The notes: generated by a model from the letters alone, not told the origin. A DNA stretch of 64,000 bases from CAVTWH01 sp963738365 (GCA_963738365.1 CAVTWH010000007.1:682001-746000), one strand, 5' to 3'. Positions 8,097-18,771 are shown, counted from the stretch's first letter. Numbers and translations are program-made.

Positions 8097-8807
8097 ATGG
8101 CCGGACTGCACACCACCCGCACGGATCGGCTCTACGCGCTGGTGGAGGAGCTGCGCGCGGTGGCGCCCCGGCCGCGCAGCGGCAGCTGGCTGGCGGCCCG
8201 CTTCGAGGTGTCCACCCGCACCATCGAGCGGGACATCGTCGCCCTGCAGGACGCCGGGGTGCCGATCTGGGCCGGTCCCGGCCGCTCCGGCGGGTACGTG
8301 CTGGACAAGCGGCACACCCTGCCGCCGGTCAACGTCAGCCCGGCCGAGGCGGTGGCCATCGCGGTGGGGCTGGAGCACCTGCGCGGCAGCCCGTTCCACG
8401 AGGCGGCCCGGGCCGCCCTGGGCAAGCTGCTGGCCGTGCTGCCGCCCGGCCCGACGCAGGCGGCGGTCGCCCTCGGCGACCGGGTGCGGGTGGTGCAGGG
8501 CCAGGAGCAGGCGGCGGTACCGGCGGCGGTGTCCCGGGCGCTGTCCGCCGGCCGGGTGCTCCGGCTGCGCTACCTGGACCGGCACGGCGTGGCCTCGGAG
8601 CGCGAGGTGGAGCCGATGGCCTACCTGGGCGGCGACGGCCAGTGGTATCTGCTGGCCTGGTGCCGGCTGCGCGGGGCGGTGCGCGGGTTCCGGATCGACC
8701 GGATCGTCGACCCGGTGGCCACCGACGAGCCGTGCCCGCCCCGCGAGCTGCACCCCGGTGACCTGGCCCTGCCGGCGAACCGCCCGGTCACCCCGCTGCT
8801 GGGCTGA
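8097..8807 (+). CDS. HTH plus WYL-domain transcriptional regulator (236 aa)
   Basis: DeoR/YafY-like regulator. The N-terminal winged helix-turn-helix is residues 5-60 (WLAARFEVSTRTIERDIVAL). The WYL ligand-sensing domain contains the signature in DGQWYLLAWCRLRGAVRGFR, followed by RIDRI. The ligand is unknown; WYL domains commonly bind nucleic acid or small ligands in stress and defence control. The longer upstream frame is a shadow of the divergent gene, so the ATG at 8097 is used. Confidence 0.85.
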   Translation: MAGLHTTRTDRLYALVEELRAVAPRPRSGSWLAARFEVSTRTIERDIVALQDAGVPIWAGPGRSGGYVLDKRHTLPPVNVSPAEAVAIAVGLEHLRGSPFHEAARAALGKLLAVLPPGPTQAAVALGDRVRVVQGQEQAAVPAAVSRALSAGRVLRLRYLDRHGVASEREVEPMAYLGGDGQWYLLAWCRLRGAVRGFRIDRIVDPVATDEPCPPRELHPGDLALPANRPVTPLLG

Positions 8808-8831
8808 CCGCCCGGACGGCCGGCCACCCGG

Positions 8832-9773
8832 TCAGCTCGCTCTGGCGCTGACCGGCTGGACGGCTGGCTGCACGGTCAGCTCGCCGCTGGCCGGGTCGAG
8901 CAGCGCCGGCACGCCCAGCGGCACCGGCAGTTGCCCCGCCCCGTGGCCGACCGGGAAGCCGCCCACCACGGGCACGCCGAGCTCGCCCAGCCGCTCGCCG
9001 AGCACGCTGACCACGTCCGGCCCGGCGGCGGCGGTACACGCGGTGAAGTCGCCCAGCGCCACGCCGGCCAGCCCGGCCAGCACGCCGGCCCGGCGCAGCT
9101 GGGTGAGCGCCCGGTCCACCCGGTACGGCGCCTCCGCCACGTCCTCCAGCAGCAGCAGCGCACCGCGCAGGTCCGGCGCGTCGGGCGTACCGGCGCTGCT
9201 GGCCAGCATCGTCAGGTTGCCGCCGAGCAGGATGCCGCGCGCCGGAGCGTCGCCCAGCCGGACGGCGGCCGTGGCCACGGCGGCGTCGGGGCGCAGTCGC
9301 ACCGGCTCGACGCTCATCAGCGCCCGACACAGCGCCTCGGCGCTGGCCTGCGGGGTGCGGTCGGCGTCCCAGGCGGCGCCCGGCCCGTGCACCGTGGCCA
9401 GCCGGGCGTGCCGCCACAGTGCCAGGTGCAGGGCGGTCACGTCGGAGAAGCCGACGACCAGCTTCGGGTCCGCGCGGATCGCCGGGTAGTCCAGGTCGTC
9501 GACGATGCGCTGCGTGCCGTAGCCGCCCCGGGCGCAGACCACCGCCCGGACCGACGGGTCGCGCAGGGCGGCGTTGAGGCTGGCCAGGCGCTGCGCGTCG
9601 GTACCGCTGAGGTAGCCGTGCCGGGCGTGCACCTGCCCGGCCACGCTGACCCGTAGGCCCCAGCTGGTGAGCAGCGCCACGCCGGCCGCCACCCGCCCGG
9701 CCGCGCTGGGGCCGGACGGCGCCACCACGGCCACCCGGTCGCCCGGGCGCAGCACCGTCGGCCGGGCGCTCAC
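8832..9773 (-). CDS. S66-family LD-carboxypeptidase / MccF-like peptidase (313 aa)
   Basis: Serine peptidase of family S66, which removes the terminal D-Ala from muropeptide tetrapeptides (LdcA) or cleaves microcin C-type aminoacyl adenylates (MccF). Visible: the start RPGDRVAVVAPSGPSA, CARGGYGTQRIVDDLDY, the nucleophile serine in VGFSDVTALH, the glutamate region LLLLEDVAEAPYRVDR, and the histidine in GFPVGHGAGQLPVPLG. Length matches the family. The GTG at 9773 overlaps the stop of the upstream regulator gene in a GTGA arrangement, so the two are translationally coupled. LdcA-like recycling is the safer call; MccF-like immunity is possible. Confidence 0.85.
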   Translation of the reverse strand: MSARPTVLRPGDRVAVVAPSGPSAAGRVAAGVALLTSWGLRVSVAGQVHARHGYLSGTDAQRLASLNAALRDPSVRAVVCARGGYGTQRIVDDLDYPAIRADPKLVVGFSDVTALHLALWRHARLATVHGPGAAWDADRTPQASAEALCRALMSVEPVRLRPDAAVATAAVRLGDAPARGILLGGNLTMLASSAGTPDAPDLRGALLLLEDVAEAPYRVDRALTQLRRAGVLAGLAGVALGDFTACTAAAGPDVVSVLGERLGELGVPVVGGFPVGHGAGQLPVPLGVPALLDPASGELTVQPAVQPVSARAS

Positions 9774-10741
9774 CCGGCCGGCTGGAAGCTGGCCCGGTAC
9801 ACCCGCGGCGCCACCCCAACGACGCGTCGGAAATGCGGCCGCAGCGCCACCGCGTCGGAGAAGCCGCTGGCCCGGGCGACCGCGTCGATGTCCAGGTCGG
9901 TGCTGGTGAGCACCTGCTGGGCGCGCAGCACCCGCTGGGTGAGCAGCCATTGCAGCGGGGAGCAGCCGGTGGCGTCCCGGAACCGCCGGTCGAAGCTGCG
10001 CCGGGACAGGCATACCGCGGCGGCCAGCCGGGTGACGTCCAGGCGCTGGTCGTCGAGGTGCTCCAGGGCGTACCGGACGGCCTGGGCGATCGGGTCGCCG
10101 CCCGGCGTGGGGGGCACCGGACGCTCCACGAACTGGGCCTGCCCGCCGGCCCGGTGCGGGGCCACCACCAGCGCCCGGGCCACCGCGTTGGCGGCGTCCG
10201 GCCCGTGCTCGCGGCGCAGCAGGTGCAGGCAGGCGTCCAGGCCGGCGGCGCTGCCGGCGCTGGTGACCACGCTGCCCTCGTCCACATAGAGGGCGTCCGG
10301 CACCAGGGTGACGCCGGGGTGCCGGTCGGCGAACTCGGCCAGGTAGCGCCAGTGCGTGGTGGCCCGGCGCCCGTCCAGCAGCCCCGCCTCGGCCAGCACG
10401 AAGGCGCCCATGCACAGGCCCACCACGGTGGCCCCGTCGGCGTGGGCGCGGCGCAGCGCCGCCAGCACGGCCGGCCGGACCGGCGTACCGCCGGGGGGTC
10501 GCCAGCCGGGCACGATGACCAGGCCGGCGCCGTTCAGCGCGGACAGCGGCGCGGGGGCGGTGATCGCGATGCCGGCGGTGGTGGGCAGCCGACCCGGGTG
10601 CTCGCCGGTCACCCGGACGTCGAAGCGCGGTCCGCCGCGTCCGCTCAGGTCGATGCTGAAGACCCGTGGGGCGACCGCCACCTCCAGCAGCGGCGCCCCG
10701 TCGCCGATGACCACCCCCACGGTGGTACGGCTGCGCGTCAT
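9770..10741 (-). CDS. GlxA-type transcriptional regulator: DJ-1/PfpI plus AraC HTH (323 aa)
   Basis: Residues 5-170 are a DJ-1/PfpI (class I amidotransferase-like) domain with the elbow cysteine in GLCMGAFVLAEAGLL. Residues 215-320 are an AraC helix-turn-helix (RLAAAVCLSRRSFDRRF, ARASGFSDAVALRPHFRRV). These proteins activate or repress metabolic genes; the ligand is unknown. ATG 10741 is preferred to an ATG five codons upstream because the domain starts here. Its stop overlaps the start of the S66 peptidase, which is its likely target. It is divergent from the MBL gene. Confidence 0.88.
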   Translation of the reverse strand: MTRSRTTVGVVIGDGAPLLEVAVAPRVFSIDLSGRGGPRFDVRVTGEHPGRLPTTAGIAITAPAPLSALNGAGLVIVPGWRPPGGTPVRPAVLAALRRAHADGATVVGLCMGAFVLAEAGLLDGRRATTHWRYLAEFADRHPGVTLVPDALYVDEGSVVTSAGSAAGLDACLHLLRREHGPDAANAVARALVVAPHRAGGQAQFVERPVPPTPGGDPIAQAVRYALEHLDDQRLDVTRLAAAVCLSRRSFDRRFRDATGCSPLQWLLTQRVLRAQQVLTSTDLDIDAVARASGFSDAVALRPHFRRVVGVAPRVYRASFQPAG

Positions 10742-10799
10742 GGCCTGAACGTATCGCACACCGGCTTTCCGGCCACTTCTGGGTGCCGGGGCGGCGGCG

Positions 10800-10805
10800 C
10801 AGACT
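10800..10805 (+). promoter_or_regulatory. -10 element of a likely leaderless promoter
   Basis: CAGACT ends seven bases before the ATG at 10813. Confidence 0.35.
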
Positions 10806-10812
10806 GGCCGTC

Positions 10813-11586
10813 ATGATCTTCCCGATGCGCCACTTCGGCGGCCCGACCCTGGCCTTCACCCTGGGCGGCCTGACCTTCCTCACCGACCCCACCTTCGACG
10901 GCCCCGGCGCCTACCCGGTCGGCAGCCGGCAGCTGACCCGAACCGTCGGGGCGACCGGCACGCCCGCCGACGCGGGCACCGTGGACGCCGTCCTGCTCTC
11001 CCACGACCAGCACCCGGACAACCTCGACACCAGCGGCCGGGCCTGGCTGGCCAGCGCCCCGCTGGTGCTGTGCACCCCGCTGGCAGCCGGGCGGCTCGGC
11101 GTACCCGGCGCCACCGGGCTGGCCCCGTGGCAGCAGCTCCGCCTGGGCGACCTGTCCGTCACCGCCGTCCCGGCGCAGCACGGGCCGGACGGCACGGCGC
11201 ACCTCACCGGCCCGGTGACCGGCTTCGTACTGGCCGGCGCCGGGGTACCCACCGTGTACGTCAGCGGCGACAACGCGTCGCTGGCCGTGGTGGAGCAGGT
11301 GGCCGCCCGGTTCGACGTGGACGTGGCGGTGCTGTTCGGCGGCGCGGCGCGTACCCCGCTGATCCCGGGCGCCAACCTGACCCTGGACGCCGCCGGCATG
11401 GTCCGGGCCGCCCGCATCCTCGGCGCCCGCACCGTGGTCCCCGTCCACGTCGACGGCTGGTCCCACTTCACCGAGGGCATCGACGAGGTACGGGCCGCTT
11501 TCGCCGCCGCCGACCTGGCCCCGGTGCTGTGCGAGCCGGACCGGCACGGCGCGCTGCGCCCCCGGGCGGATAGCCTCGACGGGTGA
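10813..11586 (+). CDS. MBL-fold metallohydrolase, UlaG-like (257 aa)
   Basis: Metallo-beta-lactamase fold. The zinc signature is LLSHDQHPDNLD, a variant of HxHxDH in which the second position is Gln-His and the last ligand Asn. GPDGTAHLTGPVTGFVL, YVSGDNASL and VVPVHVDGW supply the later ligands. Related to UlaG-type lactonases and hydrolases; substrate unknown. It overlaps the next gene start by four bases, so the two are probably co-transcribed. Confidence 0.82.
   Translation: MIFPMRHFGGPTLAFTLGGLTFLTDPTFDGPGAYPVGSRQLTRTVGATGTPADAGTVDAVLLSHDQHPDNLDTSGRAWLASAPLVLCTPLAAGRLGVPGATGLAPWQQLRLGDLSVTAVPAQHGPDGTAHLTGPVTGFVLAGAGVPTVYVSGDNASLAVVEQVAARFDVDVAVLFGGAARTPLIPGANLTLDAAGMVRAARILGARTVVPVHVDGWSHFTEGIDEVRAAFAAADLAPVLCEPDRHGALRPRADSLDG
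11571..11576 (+). promoter_or_regulatory. -10 element inside the upstream gene end
   Basis: TAGCCT ends six bases before the GTG at 11583. It could give an internal leaderless transcript for the amidotransferase and glnE. Confidence 0.3.
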
Positions 11587-12367
11587 CCCGCACCCTGGTG
11601 GTCGAGAACGACCTCATCGAAGACGTCCGCCGGCTCGGCGACTGGCTCACCGAGGCCGGCCTGGCGCTACAGGTGTGCCGCCCGTACGCAGGCGACCCGC
11701 TCCCCGCCGACCTGGACGGCTACGCCGCCCTGGTGGTCCTCGGTGGCGGGCAGGACGCGGCCGGCGCGCCGGACGGCAGCCCCGGCGCGCCCTGGTTCCC
11801 CGAGCTGGAAGGGTTGCTGCGCAAGGCGGTGCGGACCGGCGTCGCCACCCTGGCCGTGTGCCTGGGCGCCCAGCTGCTGGCCCAGGCGCACGGCGGCCTG
11901 GTGGAGCGCTCGGCCGCCGGCCCGGAGGTCGGGCCGGCGCTGGTGGCCAAGCGCGACCTGGCCGAACGCGACCCGCTCTGGCTGGACGTCCCGCTGCTGC
12001 CCGACGTGCTGCAGTGGCACCGCGACGAGATCACCGAGCTGCCGGTGGGGGCGGTGCTGCTGGCCGCCTCGACCCGGTACCCGCACCAGGCGTTCCGCCT
12101 CGGCCCGCGCGCCTGGGGGGTGCAGTTCCACGTCGAGTGCGACACCCCGATGATCGCCGACTGGGTGGCCGCCAGCCCGCAGCTGCTGGACGAGCTCGGC
12201 TACGACCCGGAGCTGGTGGTGGCCGCCTGCGACGCGGCGCTGCCGGACATCGAGGAGGCGTGGCGGCCGTTCGCCCACCGGTTCGCCGCCGTGGCCCGGG
12301 GCGAACTCGCCACCGAGGGCCTGACCGCTCGGGCGGCCCGCGCCAGCTGCCGCTGCTGGGCCAGTGA
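11583..12367 (+). CDS. Class I glutamine amidotransferase-like protein
   Basis: GMP-synthase-type amidotransferase domain: nucleophile cysteine in LAVCLGAQLLAQAHGG, histidine in WGVQFHVECDTP, and the early LVVLGGGQDA strand. It lacks a partner synthetase domain, so it acts alone or with an unknown partner, as in many actinobacterial stand-alone members that hydrolyse gamma-glutamyl compounds. The last eight residues (QLPLLGQ) are in a different frame, reached by two extra bases near 12340. With that correction the stop TGA at 12365 overlaps the glnE GTG (GTGA). Coupling to glnE is conserved in actinomycetes as far as I know. Confidence 0.8.
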
Positions 12368-15300
12368 CCGGCCCCGGCAGCCCGTCGGCGCGCGACGGCG
12401 CGGGGGTGGGGGAGCGGGCCACCACGGCGGTCGGCCGGCTGGCCCGGTTCGGCTTCGCCGACGCGGCGCGGGACGCGGCCCTGCTCGGCCGAGCTGGGGC
12501 TGTGGGACCCGGTCGAGCAGCGGCCCGCCGACGAGCCGGCGGCCGCTGTGCTGCAGGCGTTCGCCCGGGTCGCGGCGACCCGAGCTGGCGCTGCGCCAGC
12601 TGCACCGGCTGGCCGGCGCGCGAGCACGGCGCGCCGCCCGCACACCCGGACTCCGAGCTGCCCAACGGGCGCGGCGGCCTGCTGTCCAGCCTGCGGACCA
12701 ACGCCAGGCCTGCGGCGAGCGGCTGCTGGCCGTGCTGGGCGCCTCCGACGGCGCTCGGCGACCACCTGGTCGCCAGCCCGGGCGAGTGGCGCACGCTGGC
12801 CTCGCCGCACGGGTACACGCTGCGCGTTCGAAGGGGCCACCGGTGGCGCGGCTGCGGATGGCGTACCGGCGCAGTCTGCTGCGGATCGCGGCCGGTCGAC
12901 CTGACCGGCGGCGCTGGACGTCGAGCAGACCATGACCGCGCTGTCCGCGCTGGCCGACGCCACCCTGCAGGCGGCCTACCGGCTGGCCGGCGGCGAGCGC
13001 GGCGACCCCGGCGAGGATCCCGGCCTGGCGGTCATCGCGATGGGCAAGTGCGGCGGCCGGCGAACTCAACTACGTCTCCGACGTCGACGTCATCTTCGTC
13101 TGCGCGCGGCGACGAGGACATGGCCGCCGGCCACCGCGGTCGCCGCCCGGCTGATGCAGATCTGCGGGCAGGTGGCCTGGCCGGTCGACGCCGCGCTGCG
13201 CCCCGAGGGCAGCCAGGGGCCGCTGGTGCGCACCCTCGCCAGCCACCTGGCCTACTACCAGCGCTGGGCCCGCACCTGGGAGTTCCAGGCGCTGCTCAAG
13301 GCCCGGCCGGCCGCCGGCGACCTGGCCCTGGGCGCCCGAGTGGCTGGCCGCGCTGCAGCCGCTGATCTGGCGCGCCGCCGAGCGCCCCGAGGCGGTCGAG
13401 GACATCCGGCATGCCCGGCGGCGCATCGTCGAGGCGGTGCCCCGCCGACGAGCTGGACCGCGAGATCAAGCGCGGGCCGGGCGGGCTGCGCGACATCGAG
13501 TTCGCGGTACAGCTGCTGCAACTGGTGCACGGCCGGGCCGACGAGTCACTGCGCTCACCGTCCACACTGGACGCCCTGCGCGCGCTGACCGCCGGCGGTT
13601 ACGTGGGGCGCGCCGACGGCGAGGCGCTGGACCGGGCGTACCGGTTCCTGCGTACCGTGGAGCACCGGCTGCAGCTGCAGAAGCTGCGGCGTACCCACAC
13701 CGTGCCGGCCGACGACGGCCGGGCTGCGCTGGCTCGCCGGGGCGCTGGGCTACCGGGGCGGCGGCCGGGGCCGGGACGGCGAACCGGTGGACGCCGTGGC
13801 CGCCTTCCGCGCCGACTGGGTACGCCACGCCACCGAGGTGCGCCGGCTGCACGCCAAGCTGCTCTACCGGCCGCTGCTCAGGCCGTGGCCCGGGTACCCG
13901 GCGACGAACTGCGGCTCACCCCCGACGCCGCCGGCCGGCGCCTGGAGGTGCTCGGCTTCGCCGACCCGCCGGCCGCGCTGCGGCACATCCAGGCGCTCAC
14001 CGGCGGTGTCTCGCGCAGCGCCGCCATCCAGCGCCAGCTGCTGCCGGCCATGCTGTCCGAGTTCGCCGACGCCCCCGAGCCCGACCGGGGCCTGCTGGCC
14101 TACCGGCAGGTCTCCGAACGCCTCGGCGCCAGCCCCTGGTACCTGCGGCTGCTGCGCGACGAGGGGCCGGTGGCGCTGCGCCTGGCCGTACCTGCTCGGG
14201 CTGTCCCGCTACGTCACCGACCTGCTGCTGCGCGACCCCGAGGCGCTGCGCCTGCTGGCCGACGACGCCGAGCTGGTGCCCCGGCCGCGGCGCAGCCTGA
14301 TCGAGGGATTCCGGCGGCCGCCGCCCGGCACGCCGACCCGGTCACCGCGGTCAACGCCGTGCGCGCCCTACGGCGCCGGGAGCTGTTCCGGGTGGCCTGC
14401 CGCCGACCTGCTCGGGCTGCCGCTGGAGCCGGGCGCCGCCGGGGCCGCCGGGGCGTCGGCCAGCCGGGCCAACGTGCTCGGCGTCGGTCGCGCGCTGGCC
14501 GACATCACCGACGCGACGCTCGCCGCGGCGCTGGCGGTGACCAGCCGCCACCGGGCTGCCGCCTGGCCATCATCGGCATGGGCCGCCTCGGCGGGTACGA
14601 GACCAGCTACTCCTCCGACGCCGACGTGCTGTTCGTCTACGAGCCGCGAGCCCGGGCAGGCCGAGGACGCCGCCTCCGGGGTGGCCCACGAGGTCGCCGA
14701 GGAGCTGCGCCGGCTGCTGTCCGCACCGGCGCCCGAGCCGCCGCTGGGCGTCGACGCCGACCTGCGCCCGGAGGGGCGGCAGGGGCCGCTGGTCCGCAGC
14801 CTCGCCGCGTACCAGGCGTACTACGCCAAGTGGTCGCGGGTGTGGGAGGCGCAGGCGCTGCTGCGCGCCCGGTTCGTCGCCGGCGACCGCCGAACTCGGC
14901 GAGCGGTTCCTGGCCCTGGCCGACCGGCGTGCGGTACCCGCCGGCGGCCTGGAGCGCGAGCAGGTGATGGAGATCCGCCGGATCAAGGCCCGGGTGGACA
15001 CCGAGCGGCTGCCCCGGGGCGCCGACCCGGCCCTGCACGCCAAGCTGGGCCGGGGCGGCCTGGCCGACGTCGAGTGGACGGTGCAGCTGCTGCAGCTGCG
15101 GCACGCCCACGAGGTACCGGCGCTGCGCACCACGGCGACGCTGGACGCGCTGACCGCCGCCCGGGACGCGCACATGGTCGACGCGGCCGACGCCGGCGCG
15201 CTGGCGAACGCCTGGATCACCGCCGGCCGGGTGCGCAACGCGCTGATGCTGGTCCGTGGCCGCCCGTCCGACCAGCTGCCCCGGCACGGCCCGGAGCTGG

Positions 15301-15419
15301 CCGGGGTGGTCCGGGTGCTGTCCGGCCGGGCGGCCGCCGACCCGGGCGAGTTCGTCGACGACTACCTGCGCACCGCGCGCCGGGCCCGCCAGGTCGCCGA
15401 GCGCATCGTCAACGGCTGA
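12364..15419 (+). CDS. glnE: Glutamine synthetase adenylyltransferase, many apparent frameshifts
   Basis: Bifunctional enzyme that adds and removes AMP on a tyrosine of GlnA1 according to nitrogen status. Both nucleotidyltransferase cores are visible: the first around 13040-13120 (GMGKCGG, then NYVSDVDVIFV), the second at 14575-14645 (GMGRLGGYETSYSSDADVLF), each followed by a LRPEG-QGPLVR block. Helical conserved parts include RGPGGLRDIEFAVQLLQLVH and GRGGLADVEWTVQLLQL. No single frame covers the gene; at least ten shifts are needed. Those I resolved (near 12487, 12581, 13059, 13108, 13339, 13438, 14190, 14395, 14655 and 14890) are each one extra C or G. Since the gene is important and all motifs survive, errors in the sequence are more likely than decay. 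Confidence 0.85.
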
Positions 15420-17281
15420 GGCTGCTGCCCACGGTGTACCGGCCGGGCGCCGGTACCCGCAGCACCGTCCAGTCGCCGTCCCGGCGCGCCTCGGCGCCCC
15501 CGGTCACGGTGAGCCAGCGGGTCCAGCGCACCCGTACCGGCACATCCCCGGCGGCCGGGGCGGCCAGGGTGAGGTGCGCGGCGTCCTGGCCGACCAGGGT
15601 GGCCGGGGCGGCCACGATCGGGGTGGGGTCGGCGACCGCGTAGAGCCGCCAGTGCCCGCCGGCCCACACCTGGGCCAGGTACGGCAGCCCGGCGTCGACC
15701 AGCGCCGCCTCCGGCCTCCCGACCCAGGACAACGGGGCGTCCGGGACGGCCACCCACTGCACCGCGTTACGGGTCAGCCAGGCGCGGTAACTGTCCGGGG
15801 TGAGCAGCACGCCGGTACCACCGTCGCCCGGGATGTCGGTGAAGAACAACGGGTTGCGGGCGATGTCGACCTGCCGCAGCCAGCCCCGGGCCAGCGGGTA
15901 GCCGTCCAGGTACGCCGCCTCCCAGTAGTCCCGGGTCGGCGGGATCTCCACCCGCCCGGTCACCCCCCGGGCATGCAGCTGAGCCAGCAGCGGTGCGAAG
16001 TACGCCCGGTCGCTGGCCGCGCTGCCCCGGTCGCGCAGGTCCCGGCGTCAGCAGCGGCGGCTGCCACCACCAGCCGACCAGCAGCACGGCGGCCAGCGCT
16101 GCCGCACCGGCCACCCGGGCCGGGACAGTCGCCGGCAGCCGACGGGTCACCATGCCCGGCAGCGCGCCGGCCGCCGCGACAGCGGGCAGCGCGAACATCA
16201 CCGCGAGCCGGGTCGCGTTGAGCCCCACCGGCGTGTGCACCAGCGCGGCCACCAGCACACCGGCGGCGCTCAGCAGCGCGCCGACCCGCACCACCCGCCG
16301 GGGTACCAGCGCCGCCACCGCCAGGCTGGCGACGACGGCGTGCACCGTGTCGGTCCGCCCGGTGTTCATCCAGCCGCCCTCGCCGAACAGCACGCTGGTC
16401 ACCAGCAGCGGCACCGCCGCCGCGACCCCGAGCAGCACCCCGGCACCGACCCGTCGAGGGCGGCCAGTCACCTGCTCCGGGCGATCACCGGCCGGCTCGA
16501 CAGCGAGCTGTCGCCGATGAAGGAGGACGCCATCCGAGCGGTCACCGGCCGGCCCTGGTCCGGCGGCGTCCCGCTCGGACACGGTGGTGTCCCGCTTCCG
16601 GCCGGTGGTATCCAGCCCCGGCCCGGTGGCGGCACCGCGGCCGGCGATGTCGAGACCGGCCGACGTTCGAGCCGAGGGCCACCGGTCCGGCAGCCACGCG
16701 GTGATCAGCAGCGCCACCGCCACCAGCCCGAGGAACAAGCCGGCCACCGGACTGGTCGCGCTGGCCAGCAGCGCCGCCAGGCCCGCGCCCCACCAGCCCG
16801 GCCGCCGGTACCCGCGCGGCCCGGCGTCACCTGCCGGCCCGGCGAGCAGGGCCAGCGCCAGCAGGCCGAAGGCGACGCCCAGCGCCCAGGTGACCCGGCC
16901 GGAGACCAGGTTGCCGGCGATGCACACGGCACCGACCAGGCCACCGAGCACCGGACGCGGCACCCGGCTACGGGCCAGCAGCCAGCCGAACGCCGCCACC
17001 GACCCGACCAGCGCCAGCGCGCCGGTCGGGCGTACCCCGAGTGCGGCCATCACGGCGGGGGAGACCAGGCTGTAGCCGAACTGCTGGCTGCCGCCGTACC
17101 AGCGCAGGTCCACCGGCGTGGCGCCGAAGCTCCGCCAGAAGTCGGCGTGCGCCACCTGCGCCGACAGGTCGGTCCCCATCGGCGGCGCCAGCAGCCAGGC
17201 CACCGCGAGCACCACGGCCAGCGCCGTGGCCGGGACCACCGCCCGCCACGGCGCCGCGGGCTGCTCCGGCGGTGCGCTCAT
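15409..17281 (-). CDS. Multi-pass membrane protein with a large outside domain
   Basis: About 620 residues. Roughly ten hydrophobic segments follow the start MSAPPEQPAAPW. They are interrupted by a long polar insert of about 80 residues (from SARTSAGLDIAG to QVTGRPRR) that looks disordered. The C-terminal 180 residues are soluble (TRDYWEAAYLDGYPLARG, ARNPLFFTDIPGD, RRDGDWTVLRVPAPG). The topology resembles GT-C glycosyltransferase-like membrane proteins of actinomycetes, but no catalytic motif is clear. One frame change near 16045 joins GWWWQPPLLTPG to the later SDRAYFAPLLAQLHARG. It ends tail to tail with glnE, overlapping by 11 bases, and diverges from mptB. Confidence 0.65.
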
Positions 17282-17328
17282 GCCGCCGCCCACGCTACGG
17301 CGTGTGCTCCCGTCCCGCCCCACCCCGG

Positions 17329-17334
17329 TACATT
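17329..17334 (+). promoter_or_regulatory. -10 element of a likely leaderless promoter
   Basis: TACATT ends six bases before the GTG at 17341. Confidence 0.4.
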
Positions 17335-17340
17335 CGCCCG

Positions 17341-18771
17341 GTGACCGCCGCCGCCCCGCCCGTCCCCGCGCCCCGCTGGTGGCCGCTGGCCACGGTCGGC
17401 TTCGCCGGCTCGGTGCTGCTGGCGGTGGCCGCGTTCCTCGGCGGCGCGAAGCGCGCGGTGCCGTTCCACCCGACCCCGGTGTCCATCTGGCGCGGCCCGC
17501 ACGGTCCGGCCGTCCTGCTCTGCTGGCTGGTCGGCACGGCCGCGATGACTGGCGCCTGGTGGTACGCCCGCCGCGCCGCCCCCGACCGCCGTCGGGTCCT
17601 GGCCACGGTGGCGCTCTGGCTCCTCCCACTGCTCGTCGCCCCGCCCCTGGCCAGCCGCGACGTGTACGCCTACGCCTGCCAGGGGGCGGTCTACCACGCC
17701 GGGCACAACCCGTACACCGAAGGCGTCGCAGCGCTGCCGTGCCCGTGGCTGGACAGCGTCTCGCCGATCTGGCGGGGCACCGGAGCGCCGTACGGCCCGC
17801 TGTTCCTCATGATCGCCGGGGCGGCGGTGGCCGTCGGCGGGTCGCTCGCCGGCACCGTCCTGGTACTGCGCATCGTCGCCCTGGCCGGGGTGTGCCTGGC
17901 CGCCGCCGGCCTGCCCACGCTGGCCCGGCACTGCGGCGTCCCCACCGAACGGGCCCGCTGGCTGGCGCTGGCCTGCCCGCTGGTGGCGATCCACCTGGTC
18001 GGCGGCGCACACAACGATGCCCTGATGGTCGGCCTGCTGGTCGCCGGCCTGGCCGTCATCGTGGCGGTGGCGGACCGACCGCCCGGGTGGCTGCTCGCCG
18101 GCGGGGCGCTGCTGGGCCTGGCCAGCGCCGTCAAGGCCAGCGCCCTGGTGGTGCTGCCGTTCGCCGCGCTGCTGGCGCTGCGCGGGCCGTACTCGGTGCG
18201 GCGGCTGTTCCGTGACGGCGGCTGGGTGCCCGCCGGTGCGCTGGGCGCGCTGGTGGCCGTCACCGCCCTGTCCGGGCTGGGCTTCGGCTGGCTGGGTGCG
18301 CTCTCCGGCGGCGGCGTCTCGGTGCAGTGGACCGCCCCGTCCACCGCGGTCGGGATGACCATCGAGCTGGTCACCGGCCTCGACGCGGTACCGGTCACCC
18401 GCGCTCTCGGGCTTGTGGCGCTCGCCGTCGCGCTGGTCGCCCTGTGGTGGCGTACCCGCCACCGGGACGCCCTCTGCCCCGCCGGTGTGGCGCTGGCCCT
18501 CACTGTCGCCCTCGCGCCGGTCTTCCATCCCTGGTACGCCACCTGGCCGCTGTTCGTGCTCGCCGCGGCTGCCCGGCGTACCCGCTGGTTCGCCGTCCCG
18601 TGCCTGGTCGCCTGCTTCCTCGACCTGCCCGACGGCACCAGCCTCGCGCTGAGCACCCGCGCCCAGGGCGCCGTGGCGATGACGCTCGCCCTGCTCGTCC
18701 TGGGCGTCGTGGCCCTGCGTCGACGCACTTCACACGCGCACAGCAATCTGCCCACAACGCCCGGGTCCTAG
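17341..18771 (+). CDS. mptB: Polyprenol-phosphomannose alpha-1,6-mannosyltransferase, MptB family (476 aa)
   Basis: GT-C membrane glycosyltransferase that adds mannose from polyprenyl-phosphomannose to lipoglycan acceptors outside the membrane. Typical marks: PLASRDVYAYACQGAVYHAG with the catalytic-type acidic residue in the first loop, GHNPYTEGV, GAPYGPLFL, and GGAHNDALMVGLLVAGLA. About eleven hydrophobic segments. Length and layout match MptB of corynebacteria and related actinomycetes. It converges on glnA1 with a shared terminator. Confidence 0.85.
   Translation: MTAAAPPVPAPRWWPLATVGFAGSVLLAVAAFLGGAKRAVPFHPTPVSIWRGPHGPAVLLCWLVGTAAMTGAWWYARRAAPDRRRVLATVALWLLPLLVAPPLASRDVYAYACQGAVYHAGHNPYTEGVAALPCPWLDSVSPIWRGTGAPYGPLFLMIAGAAVAVGGSLAGTVLVLRIVALAGVCLAAAGLPTLARHCGVPTERARWLALACPLVAIHLVGGAHNDALMVGLLVAGLAVIVAVADRPPGWLLAGGALLGLASAVKASALVVLPFAALLALRGPYSVRRLFRDGGWVPAGALGALVAVTALSGLGFGWLGALSGGGVSVQWTAPSTAVGMTIELVTGLDAVPVTRALGLVALAVALVALWWRTRHRDALCPAGVALALTVALAPVFHPWYATWPLFVLAAAARRTRWFAVPCLVACFLDLPDGTSLALSTRAQGAVAMTLALLVLGVVALRRRTSHAHSNLPTTPGS

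Noticed and set aside
8832..9773. Firm call of microcin immunity
   Set aside because: The visible motifs are shared by LdcA and MccF, so only the family name is safe.
12364..15419. glnE as a true pseudogene
   Set aside because: All domains and catalytic motifs survive, changes are single bases of one type, and neighbours essential for growth show the same errors.
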